Shown here in pieces: positions 6,407 through 12,031 of a stretch of 18,243 bases of DNA. The notes under the pieces are model-generated. The model searched no databases, was not told the origin of the DNA, and worked only from the letters and a program-made list of their open reading frames with translations. This DNA comes from Clostridia bacterium (GTDB taxonomy: Bacteria > Bacillota > Clostridia > Christensenellales > Aristaeellaceae): positions 1 through 18,243 of the forward strand of contig JAFUGB010000097.1 of the NCBI GenBank assembly GCA_017469605.1. Reading direction: 5' to 3'. The first letter of the stretch is position 1, and every line of letters starts with the position of its first letter. Position numbers and translations under genes: made by a program.

Positions 6407-6483
6407 GGCCCGGTAGTTCAGTTGGTTAGAACGCCAGCCTGTCACGCTGGAGGTCATGGGTTCGAGCCCCATTCGGGTCGCCA
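6407..6483 (+). tRNA. tRNA-Asp (GTC)
   Basis: A 77-nt cloverleaf with encoded terminal CCA. Acceptor GGCCCGG/TCGGGTC, perfect anticodon stem CCAGC/GCTGG, loop CTGTCAC with anticodon GTC. All invariant positions are normal. It begins 4 bases after the preceding tRNA. Confidence 0.97.
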
Positions 6484-6509
6484 TTTTTATCAAGCCGGTT
6501 GGGCCATTT

Positions 6510-6585
6510 GCTGGTGTAGCTCAATTGGCAGAGCAGCTGATTTGTAATCAGCAGGTTGCGGGTTCAAGTCCCATCGCCAGCTCCA
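6510..6585 (+). tRNA. tRNA-Thr (TGT)
   Basis: A 76-nt cloverleaf with encoded CCA. Acceptor GCTGGTG/CGCCAGC, anticodon stem GCTGA/TCAGC and loop TTTGTAA, giving TGT. D and T arms are normal. Confidence 0.97.
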
Positions 6586-6593
6586 TATTTCAT

Positions 6594-6674
<81 letters not shown>

Positions 6675-6678
<4 letters not shown>

Positions 6679-6717
6679 AATAAAAGAACTCCTCTTGCAG
6701 GAGTTCTTTTATTTGGT
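6675..6717 (+). terminator. tRNA operon terminator, 19-bp perfect dyad
   Basis: The left arm ACCAAATAAAAGAACTCCT (6675-6693) and right arm AGGAGTTCTTTTATTTGGT (6699-6717) are perfectly complementary around the loop CTTGC. The T-rich 3' side (CTTTTATTT) suits intrinsic termination, and the dyad is symmetric enough to act on both strands. Only about 11 of these pairs are needed for a terminator. The right arm from 6703 is also the start of the direct repeat. Confidence 0.88.
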
Positions 6718-6743
6718 ATATAAACAGAGGGATTCGAACAGAG
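6703..6743 (+). repeat. 41-bp direct repeat, copy 1
   Basis: It runs from GTTCTTTTATTTGGTATATA (first 20 bases) through GAGGGATTCGAACAGAG. It is identical to 7498-7538 except A6726 against G7521. Read on the minus strand it contains TTCGAATCC (as in a tRNA T loop) and, further on, ACCA, so it resembles the 3' end of a tRNA gene plus its downstream terminator arm. The T-stem halves do not pair, so it is not a functional tRNA. Confidence 0.9.
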
Positions 6744-6970
6744 GGCTCTTTGGGCTCTTTGTCAAAAAAACGCCTCTCCGGCAGCACTTCATAAGGAAGT
6801 GACCTTGAGGCGGCAATTACCGCCCCAAAAGGAGATGAAACCGGCGTGGCCATGGAGGTCGTGCCGTTTTTTGCGCTTTCTTGGATTTTGTGGGTCAAAA
6901 TCCGATGCTCGTTATAACTTTGGACAATAGAAGTCCTATTCGACAAACTGAATTTAAAACAACAAATCGG
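6744..6970. other. Non-coding interval between repeat copy 1 and the P-loop gene
   Basis: I see no convincing gene here. It starts with a tandem 9-mer, GGGCTCTTT twice (6743/6744-6760), then the minus-strand terminator at 6764-6812. The remainder is unstructured and of mixed composition. A minus-strand reading frame across this interval continues antisense through tRNA-Tyr and is not believed to be a protein. Confidence 0.6.
6764..6812 (-). terminator. Intrinsic terminator for the minus-strand P-loop gene
   Basis: On the minus strand the outer stem CGCCTC (6812-6807) pairs with GAGGCG (6776-6771), with a nested CACTTC/GAAGTG hairpin (6801-6796/6790-6785, loop CTTAT). Seven T residues (6770-6764) follow. 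The stem is interrupted by side loops, so efficiency is uncertain. It lies about 160 bases past the stop codon of the P-loop gene. Confidence 0.6.
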
Positions 6971-7405
6971 TCAACAACGGTCTCTGAGCTCAGCGCACAA
7001 GGATGCAGCGTCACCGTTTACACCGTCTAAGCGATAGTCATACGTTCCGCCGTCAAACATGCCGTGTTTCTTCTCCAGCATCTGAGCCACCGGCGCAGGC
7101 AGATTTCCGTGCATTCTTACCTTGAAGCGCTCCTTGATGGTATCAATATCAGCATATACAAGTATCCTGATAGCGCCGTCTGGCAATAACTCGATGTGGT
7201 CCGGCTCGGATATTACATATATTATGTTCTCTCCGGAGACCGCTTTCAGCAGTCTTTCCTTAAACAAAACGACAGCCTCTCTTTCGGATTTTGCCATTCT
7301 GAGATAGTCCTTTCCGGTAATGACTTCTGCGCCGATCTCTTTTTTGATTAAACTTGCAAGGGTGGATTTCCCACAACAATTCTCCCCAATAATCCCGATT
7401 AACAT
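6971..7405 (-). CDS. Small P-loop NTPase / kinase-like protein, function unknown
   Basis: A 144-residue protein starting MLIGIIGENCCGKSTLASLI, with a Walker A motif (G7, G12, K13, S14) right at the N-terminus as in small nucleotide and shikimate-type kinases. The rest includes IRILVYADIDTIKERFKVRM, which fits a lid segment with an arginine pair, and a KKHGMFDGGTYDY stretch. I do not recognise a specific family. The start is ambiguous: ATG 7405 gives the clean P-loop start, while ATG 7417 has GGAAAGGA directly adjacent, which is too close. Base composition is clearly more AT-rich than the neighbours and codons such as TTA, ATA and AGA are common, which suggests acquisition. It lies between two 41-bp direct repeats. 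Confidence 0.78.
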   Translation of the reverse strand: MLIGIIGENCCGKSTLASLIKKEIGAEVITGKDYLRMAKSEREAVVLFKERLLKAVSGENIIYVISEPDHIELLPDGAIRILVYADIDTIKERFKVRMHGNLPAPVAQMLEKKHGMFDGGTYDYRLDGVNGDAASLCAELRDRC

Positions 7406-7497
7406 ACTGTGTTCCATTCCTTTCCGCTTAAGCAATAATAATTAATTTCATCCTTTTCATATTGAAATACAAAGCCATGTTTCTTCACTTCGCAGGC

Positions 7498-7538
7498 GTT
7501 CTTTTATTTGGTATATAAACGGAGGGATTCGAACAGAG
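7498..7538 (+). repeat. 41-bp direct repeat, copy 2
   Basis: Second copy of the 6703-6743 repeat, in the same orientation and with one mismatch. It stands 93 bases upstream of the P-loop gene start and just downstream of the GtrA operon. Unlike copy 1 it lacks the preceding terminator left arm, and it is followed by a GC-rich hairpin instead. Confidence 0.9.
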
Positions 7539-7576
7539 CGGCAGTGAATGAGGGCCCGGTGGGCCCTCAGAGCCGC
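7538..7576. repeat. GC-rich two-part hairpin next to repeat copy 2
   Basis: The outer stem GCGGC/GCCGC (7538-7542/7572-7576) encloses a perfect 9-bp stem TGAGGGCCC/GGGCCCTCA (7549-7557/7561-7569) with a GGT loop. There is no T run on either strand, so it is not a standard intrinsic terminator, although it lies 26 bases past the end of the minus-strand operon and could protect the mRNA 3' end. Confidence 0.7.
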
Positions 7577-7601
7577 GAACGCCTTCGCCCGCGGATAAAG
7601 C

Positions 7602-8006
7602 TTACTTCTTCCTGTCGTCCACGTGCCCTTTATACACGTACAGCCGCTGGTACAGGTATTCCAGCACAAAGTTGAGCACCATGTTAATGCCGGTCACCAG
7701 GTACTCGTTCCAGCCCAGGCCGGTAAGGTAATGCTCCAGCCAGGTGCTGCACGGGGTAAACACCGCGTAAAACAGCAGCGTTTTGAGCATGGCCTGGGGC
7801 ACATTGGCGGCGGACTGGAAGGTATAGCGGCGGTTGAGGGTAAAATTCCACACCACCGAAAGCACCAGGGCAACGAGGTAGCTCACCCAATAGTCCAGGT
7901 GCAGCGCCTCGTTGAGCAGCGTGAACACGCCGATCTCAATGATGCCGGCGCTGATGGAAAACAGGGTGAATTTGAGCATGCGCAGCAGCTCGTTTTTGTT
8001 TTTCAT
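7602..8006 (-). CDS. GtrA-like family integral membrane protein
   Basis: A 134-residue protein with four hydrophobic segments and the GtrA/DPMS layout: LLRMLKFTLFSISAGIIEIG at the start, WNFTLNRRYTF after the second segment, and a final NFVLEYLYQRLYVYKG. Members are thought to move or hold lipid-linked sugars for cell-surface glycan synthesis; the substrate here is unknown. No glycosyltransferase partner is adjacent. The start overlaps the NUDIX stop (ATGA), which implies translational coupling. It is the last gene of the minus-strand operon. Confidence 0.88.
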   Translation of the reverse strand: MKNKNELLRMLKFTLFSISAGIIEIGVFTLLNEALHLDYWVSYLVALVLSVVWNFTLNRRYTFQSAANVPQAMLKTLLFYAVFTPCSTWLEHYLTGLGWNEYLVTGINMVLNFVLEYLYQRLYVYKGHVDDRKK

Positions 8007-8509
8007 GGGGTATCCGCCTTTCTGTGGTCAAGGTAGTGCAGCAGGAACATTTGGGCGTAGCTTTGGGGTTTGATATTGGCTTTGGCTTCCTCTATGGTAA
8101 ACCAGCGCCACGCGTCCACCTCCCAGTTGGGATGGGGCTCGCTTTCCCCCGCGATCACCGCGAAGTTCAGCAGCAGCGTGTTGCTGGGCGGAAAATAGCG
8201 GCTGCGGTTAAAGCACATTGCCCGGATATCCAGGCCCAGCTCCTCGCAAAGCTCCCGGCGCGCGGCGTCCTCGGCGTCTTCGCCCTTGTTGATATACCCG
8301 GCGGGCAGGATCCAGAAGGGGCGGCCGTACTGCCGGATCAGCAGGATGCGCTGCCGGTCCCGGCTGAACACCAGCATGCTGGCGGCGGCGTTGAACACCG
8401 GGAAGCGGTAATCGCCGCAGGCATCGCAAAAGGGCACGGGACAGCCCTCGGTTTCATGCTCCTTCATGCGCAGCCGGGCGCCGCAGTGCATGCAGTAATT
8501 CATATCCAT
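8003..8509 (-). CDS. NUDIX hydrolase with N-terminal zinc ribbon
   Basis: A 168-residue protein. Residues 6-31 form a zinc ribbon (C6-x2-C9 and C28-x2-C31). The Nudix box is complete: G71-x5-E77-x7-R85-E86-L87-x-E89-E90-x-G92. The ribbon plus Nudix arrangement resembles NudC-type NAD(H) pyrophosphatases, but the protein is shorter and the NudC signature after the box is not evident, so substrate specificity is unassigned. It starts 3 bases after the DUF1858 gene, with GGGAGG upstream of ATG 8509; a second ATG two codons in is equally possible. Confidence 0.9.
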   Translation of the reverse strand: MDMNYCMHCGARLRMKEHETEGCPVPFCDACGDYRFPVFNAAASMLVFSRDRQRILLIRQYGRPFWILPAGYINKGEDAEDAARRELCEELGLDIRAMCFNRSRYFPPSNTLLLNFAVIAGESEPHPNWEVDAWRWFTIEEAKANIKPQSYAQMFLLHYLDHRKADTP

Positions 8510-8512
8510 CCT

Positions 8513-8749
8513 TTACGCCTCCCGGGCTTCCACCAGGCGGTTCAGCTCGTCGATCAGCCTCTCCGGGGAATAGCCGGCAAATTTGCCCGCGTCGGCCACG
8601 GTGGAACGCTTGATCAGCGCCCGCATCACCGGAGAGTTGATCTTTTTGAACCGCTGATCCATGGCGATCAGCGCTTCGGGCAGCCAGGGATAGGCGGCCA
8701 GCACATCGGAAAGTTTGGTTTCCGGGGTGACAGTGATCTTTTGTACCAT
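8513..8749 (-). CDS. DUF1858-type small protein
   Basis: A 78-residue protein, KITVTPETKLSDVLAAYPWL then a short helix, INSPVMRALIKRSTVADAGK, and a final helix SPERLIDELNRLV. This matches the DUF1858 pattern (short strand, 'sdvl..yP', 'L...ALIK..T...aak..g...e.li..LN'). It lacks the cysteine pair found in many DUF1858 proteins, as does the KKINSP subgroup. The function is unknown. It lies between rlmH (14-bp gap) and the NUDIX gene (3-bp gap). AGGAGCG precedes the ATG. Confidence 0.85.
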   Translation of the reverse strand: MVQKITVTPETKLSDVLAAYPWLPEALIAMDQRFKKINSPVMRALIKRSTVADAGKFAGYSPERLIDELNRLVEAREA

Positions 8750-8763
8750 AAGACGCTCCTGTT

Positions 8764-9216
8764 TTATTTATGGTATTTTTCCCCCGCGTTGATCTTGTGC
8801 GCCCGGTAAATCTGCTCCAGCAGCATCACCCGGGCCAGCTGGTGGGGAAAGGTCATGGAGGACATGGAAAGCCTTTGATCGGCGCGGCGCAGCACGGCCT
8901 CATGGAGGCCCAGCGATCCGCCGATAACGAACACCACCCGGCTGCCCTGGAGCGCGCGCTCCCGGAAAAAGGCCGCCAGGGCCGGGCTGTCCATCTGCGG
9001 CGCGCTGATGCACAGCGCCACCACGTAATCCTCGGGGCGGATCTGGCGCAGCATATCCTCGCCTTCTTTTTTCATGGCCTGGGGCCCTTCGGGCTGGTCG
9101 GGCACCTCCAGGATTTCCAGCTTGTTATAGCGCCGCATGCGCTTGGTATATTCGGCGGCAGCCTCCTGCCAGTATTTTTCCCGCAGGCGTCCCGCACACA
9201 CAATGGCTACCGGCAT
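8764..9216 (-). CDS. rlmH: 23S rRNA (pseudouridine(1915)-N(3))-methyltransferase RlmH
   Basis: A 150-residue SPOUT methyltransferase that modifies pseudouridine 1915 in helix 69 of 23S rRNA on 70S ribosomes. Diagnostic are VVFVIGGSLGL (knot SAM site) and the C-terminal stretch LSMSSMTFPHQLARVMLLEQ followed by IYRA and the terminal YHK. It is slightly shorter than the usual ~159. I place the start at ATG 9216 because GGGAGGCGGAGG lies just upstream and MPVAIVCAGRLREKYW is the family start. The longer frame to 9264 is within the HAD gene. The start overlaps the HAD stop by 10 bp. Confidence 0.95.
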   Translation of the reverse strand: MPVAIVCAGRLREKYWQEAAAEYTKRMRRYNKLEILEVPDQPEGPQAMKKEGEDMLRQIRPEDYVVALCISAPQMDSPALAAFFRERALQGSRVVFVIGGSLGLHEAVLRRADQRLSMSSMTFPHQLARVMLLEQIYRAHKINAGEKYHK

Positions 9217-9851
9217 AGGATGGCCTCCGCCTCCCTGAGATCGCGGACCACATGATCGCAGCAATCAGCGATTTCCGGCCCATAGGGAATCTGGTCGGGC
9301 ACCATGACGGTGACCGCCCCCGCCGCCCGGCCCGCCCGCAGGCCGTTGTAGGAATCCTCCAGCACGGCGCACTCCCGGATATCCACCCCCAGCAGCTGCG
9401 CCGCCCGCAGGTACACATCGGGAGCGGGCTTGCCCGTCAGGCGCATATCGCCGGTGACAATGGCCGAAAACAGCGGCAGCAGCCCGGCGCTGCGCATATA
9501 GCCCTCGGCCGTCTTACGGGAGCTGGAGGTCACCAGCGCGCAGGGAATGCCCCGGGCGTTCAGGTGGCGCAATATCTCCCCGGCGTAAAATTTCAGCGGC
9601 ATGGCCTTGTCATAGCCGTGCTCCCGCAGGTATTGCCCCAGCGCTTCATGGACCTTTTCGCCGTCATAATTGGGGTTGTTTTCGGCAAAGATGGCATCGG
9701 TCACCGGCCTGGGCGTGCCCATGGAGCGGCGAAGGGTTTCGTCGCTCAGGTAGATCCCCAGGCCGCCCATAATGGCTTTGAAGCCCTGGCTGTAAATCTT
9801 TTCGCTGTCGATCAGCAGTCCATCCATATCAAAAAGCGCCGCTCGGATCAT
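9207..9851 (-). CDS. HAD superfamily phosphatase (beta-phosphoglucomutase/YcjU-like subfamily)
   Basis: A 214-residue HAD hydrolase with a helical cap after motif I. Motif I is FDMDGLLIDSE (D8 nucleophile, D10 acid/base), motif II is the TSSS in VTSSSRKT, motif III is the lysine of TGKPAPDVYLRA, and motif IV is LEDSYNGLRAG. It probably dephosphorylates or isomerises a small sugar phosphate; the exact substrate cannot be told from sequence. AAAGGAGATGG sits ahead of the ATG. It is the first gene of the five-gene minus-strand operon and its promoter is at 9878-9907. Confidence 0.93.
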   Translation of the reverse strand: MIRAALFDMDGLLIDSEKIYSQGFKAIMGGLGIYLSDETLRRSMGTPRPVTDAIFAENNPNYDGEKVHEALGQYLREHGYDKAMPLKFYAGEILRHLNARGIPCALVTSSSRKTAEGYMRSAGLLPLFSAIVTGDMRLTGKPAPDVYLRAAQLLGVDIRECAVLEDSYNGLRAGRAAGAVTVMVPDQIPYGPEIADCCDHVVRDLREAEAILCR

Positions 9852-9877
9852 GCTTCCATCTCCTTTGCACGGGATTT

Positions 9878-9907
9878 ATTATACGGCAAAACCCCGACGA
9901 TTGACAA
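9878..9907 (-). promoter_or_regulatory. Promoter of the HAD-rlmH-DUF1858-NUDIX-GtrA operon
   Basis: On the minus strand, -35 TTGTCA (9907-9902), an 18-bp spacer and a perfect -10 TATAAT (9883-9878). The start is expected near 9871, giving a leader of about 20 nt. The -35 overlaps that of the divergent promoter by 5 bp. Confidence 0.8.
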
Positions 9908-9929
9908 GTGCGCGCCTTTCTGATATCAT
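9901..9929 (+). promoter_or_regulatory. Divergent promoter of the 5'-nucleotidase-domain gene
   Basis: TTGACA (9901-9906), a 17-bp spacer and TATCAT (9924-9929) with extended TG at 9921-9922. The start is expected near 9935, leaving a 168-nt leader before the coding region. Confidence 0.8.
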
Positions 9930-9934
9930 AACAC

Positions 9935-10059
9935 CCGTCAGCAGAAGCTGGCAAACGCGTTCGCAGAAGCGGACGGAAAACAGGCGTTCCAGTACATTAT
10001 TACGGTATCATGAAGGTGCCGAGGGCCGTCAGAAGAGGGCCCCTGGCGCTTTTGTTTTT
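9935..10059 (+). ncRNA. Structured leader RNA ending in an intrinsic terminator (attenuator, riboswitch or small RNA)
   Basis: After the promoter come the hairpins CAGC-AGAA-GCTG (9940-9951) and GTTCGC-AGAA-GCGGAC, both with AGAA loops. CCGTC (9935-9939) can pair with GACGG (9972-9976) to close a junction. CGGTATC/GGTGCCG (10003-10009/10015-10021) forms a 7-bp helix that competes with the base of a terminator: stem 10018-10027/10038-10047 (one A-C mismatch), then GCTTTTGTTTTT to 10059. Transcription would thus stop before the coding region unless the fold changes. I do not recognise the motif as a known riboswitch class. Confidence 0.5.
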
Positions 10060-10103
10060 ATCCGGCCTGCCGGGCGCAAAATTGATCAGTGGGAGGTTCT
10101 TTT

Positions 10104-10964
10104 ATGAAGCTTGCTAAAAAAGCGGCTGCCCTGGCGCTGGCGCTGTGCCTGTGGCTGCCCACGGCCGCCATGGCGGCCACCTTTACCGATGCCCATGGCA
10201 ACGTGGTCACGCTGGACGACAGCCTGGAAGCCTACAGCGCCGTCGTGCTTTCCGGCGCCGAAGACGCCGCCCGGCAGGGCGAAACCAACCTGGGCGACCT
10301 GTGGACCGACGCGCTGCGCTGGTTTGCCGTATCGGGCAAAATCAACGATTACTTTGAGGAAGACGACGTGGCCGCGGGCAACGACAGCCTGGACGCCGAC
10401 GGCGCGCATACCGTGGCGCTGTGGAACGGCGGCAACCTGCGCGCCGATATCCCGGAGGGCAAATTCGGCGCCGAGTCGCTGGCGCAGGTCCTGCCCTATC
10501 CCAACAAGGTGGCCGTGGTGTACATGACCGGCGCCCGGCTGGCGGAAGCCCTGGAGGCCGCTTCCCAGGCGCTGCCCTATACCCCGGAGACCGCCGCGGC
10601 CTGCGCCAGCTTCATGCAGGCGTCCGGCCTGCGCTATACCGTGGATACCGCCCAGGCGTATGACGCGGGCGAAGCCTATGGCGATCATTGGTTCACGGCC
10701 AATTCCCTGGGCCGCGTGGCGATAAGCGAGGTCAACGGCCAGCCCTTTGACGCCGACGCCGTTTATGCCGTGATCACCAGCAACGCCAACTTCAACGGCA
10801 TGGATTCTTCCTACGCCTTCAAGGCCGCCGCCGGGGAAAACGAAAAGAGCACCGTTACCACCGCCGCCGTGCGCGATGTGGTTTGGCAGTACATTGCCGA
10901 ATGCCTGGGCAATGTGATCGGCCAGGAGTATGCCGCCCCCCAGGGAAGGATCAGCATCCAATAA
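10104..10964 (+). CDS. Secreted protein consisting of a stand-alone 5'-nucleotidase C-terminal domain
   Basis: A 286-residue exported protein with a signal peptide (residues 1-24, AMA cleavage site). The mature part matches the C-terminal substrate-binding domain of UshA/5'-nucleotidases from end to end: ETNLGDLWTDALRW, ALWNGGNLRADIPEG, LPYPNKVAVVYMTGARLAEA, then ASFMQASGLRYTVD and YAVITSNANFNGMDSS. The N-terminal metallophosphoesterase domain that holds the catalytic metals is absent, with no trace of it upstream. It may therefore bind nucleosides or nucleotides without hydrolysing them, or act with a separate phosphoesterase. The start is ATG 10104, with GGGAGG 7 bases upstream. A weak GCGGC/GCCGC hairpin follows the stop. 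Confidence 0.88.
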   Translation: MKLAKKAAALALALCLWLPTAAMAATFTDAHGNVVTLDDSLEAYSAVVLSGAEDAARQGETNLGDLWTDALRWFAVSGKINDYFEEDDVAAGNDSLDADGAHTVALWNGGNLRADIPEGKFGAESLAQVLPYPNKVAVVYMTGARLAEALEAASQALPYTPETAAACASFMQASGLRYTVDTAQAYDAGEAYGDHWFTANSLGRVAISEVNGQPFDADAVYAVITSNANFNGMDSSYAFKAAAGENEKSTVTTAAVRDVVWQYIAECLGNVIGQEYAAPQGRISIQ

Positions 10965-11068
10965 CAGGAAGCTTCCCCCGCGGCCAATGCCGCCCGCCAG
11001 GCACCTTTTCTTTGGTCCTTTCTTTTAAAAAAAGCGCGCACCCCATCAAACATCAGGAGGCCCACCCC

Positions 11069-12031
11069 ATGCGTCCGGAACTGGAAGCCGTGGCTCAGGA
11101 AATTGAAAAAGTCATCGCCGGCAAGCGCGAAGCCATTGAAAAGCTCCTCACAGCGCTTTTGGCCGGAGGGCATGTGCTGCTGGACGATGTGCCGGGAGTG
11201 GGCAAAACCACGCTGGCCGCGGCGCTGGGCCGGGCCGTGGGCCTCAGCTGCCGGCGCATTCAGTTCACGCCCGACGTGCTGCCCTCCGATATCGTAGGGT
11301 TTTCCATGTATGACAGGGAGCGCGGCGATTTTACCTACCGGCCCGGCATGCTGCACGGGGCCAACCTGGTACTGGGCGATGAAATCAACCGCGCGTCCAG
11401 CAAAACCCAGTCCGCCCTGCTGGAAGCCATGGAGGAAGGGCAGGTAACGGTGGACGGGAATACCTATCCCCTGGCCGACCCCTTCCTGGTGGTCGCCACG
11501 CAGAACAGCGTGGGCGCGGCGGGCACCCAGCTTTTGCCCTACGCGCAGATGGACCGGTTTCTCATGCGGCTGCGCCTGGGCTATCCGGATTTTGCGGCGC
11601 AGATGGCCATGCTGCGGGCCCGGCAGAACGCCCAGCCCATGGAGCAGGTGGCCTGCGTGCTGCGCCTGGAGGCGCTTCGCGCCATGCAGCAGGAGGCCCG
11701 GGCGGTCACGGCCCGGGAGCCCATCCTGGATTATATCACCCGGCTTGCCATGGCCTCCCGGGAACACCCGGCGCTGCAGATAGGCATCAGCCCCCGGGGC
11801 GCGCTGTTCCTGGACCGGGCGGCCAAAGCCAGGGCCTGCCTGGAGGGACGGGATTACGTCACCGGCACCGACGTGCAGGCCGTTTTCTGCGACGTATGCG
11901 CCCACCGGGTGCTGCTCTCCGAGGAGGCCCAGGCCGCGGGCACCGGGACGGAGCAGGTGCTGCGCGGCCTGCTGAAGACTGTGCAAAGCCCCGACCGGCA
12001 CAGCCCCCTGGGAGGAATACTGAAAAAATGA
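11069..12031 (+). CDS. MoxR family AAA+ ATPase
   Basis: A 320-residue MoxR-type AAA+ ATPase, the usual length. Walker A is DDVPGVGKTTLA (G43-T48) and Walker B is LVLGDEINRA, followed by the family hallmark SSKTQSALLEAMEEGQVTVDG. Sensor 1 is VVATQNS, then LLPYAQMDRFLMRL. The C-terminal lid carries ISPRGALFLDRAAKARACLEGRDYV (sensor 2 arginine). Members act as chaperones that activate or assemble DUF58/vWA partner proteins. The partner gene follows with an ATGA overlap. The start is ATG 11069, with AGGAGG 8 bases upstream. I saw no strong sigma-A promoter in 10965-11068, so read-through from the upstream gene is possible. Confidence 0.95.
   Translation: MRPELEAVAQEIEKVIAGKREAIEKLLTALLAGGHVLLDDVPGVGKTTLAAALGRAVGLSCRRIQFTPDVLPSDIVGFSMYDRERGDFTYRPGMLHGANLVLGDEINRASSKTQSALLEAMEEGQVTVDGNTYPLADPFLVVATQNSVGAAGTQLLPYAQMDRFLMRLRLGYPDFAAQMAMLRARQNAQPMEQVACVLRLEALRAMQQEARAVTAREPILDYITRLAMASREHPALQIGISPRGALFLDRAAKARACLEGRDYVTGTDVQAVFCDVCAHRVLLSEEAQAAGTGTEQVLRGLLKTVQSPDRHSPLGGILKK

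Noticed and set aside
6743..6760. GGGCTCTTT tandem as a possible CRISPR or larger tandem array
   Set aside because: Only two 9-bp units with no spacers.
7436..7480. 16-codon minus-strand frame ahead of the P-loop gene as a leader peptide
   Set aside because: It has only a weak ribosome binding site, no attenuator structure between it and the gene, and no codon pattern suggesting regulation.
10965..11068. Promoter for the MoxR operon
   Set aside because: No -35/-10 pair with reasonable match and spacing was found; only a weak hairpin (GCGGC/GCCGC) and a T/A-rich stretch are present.
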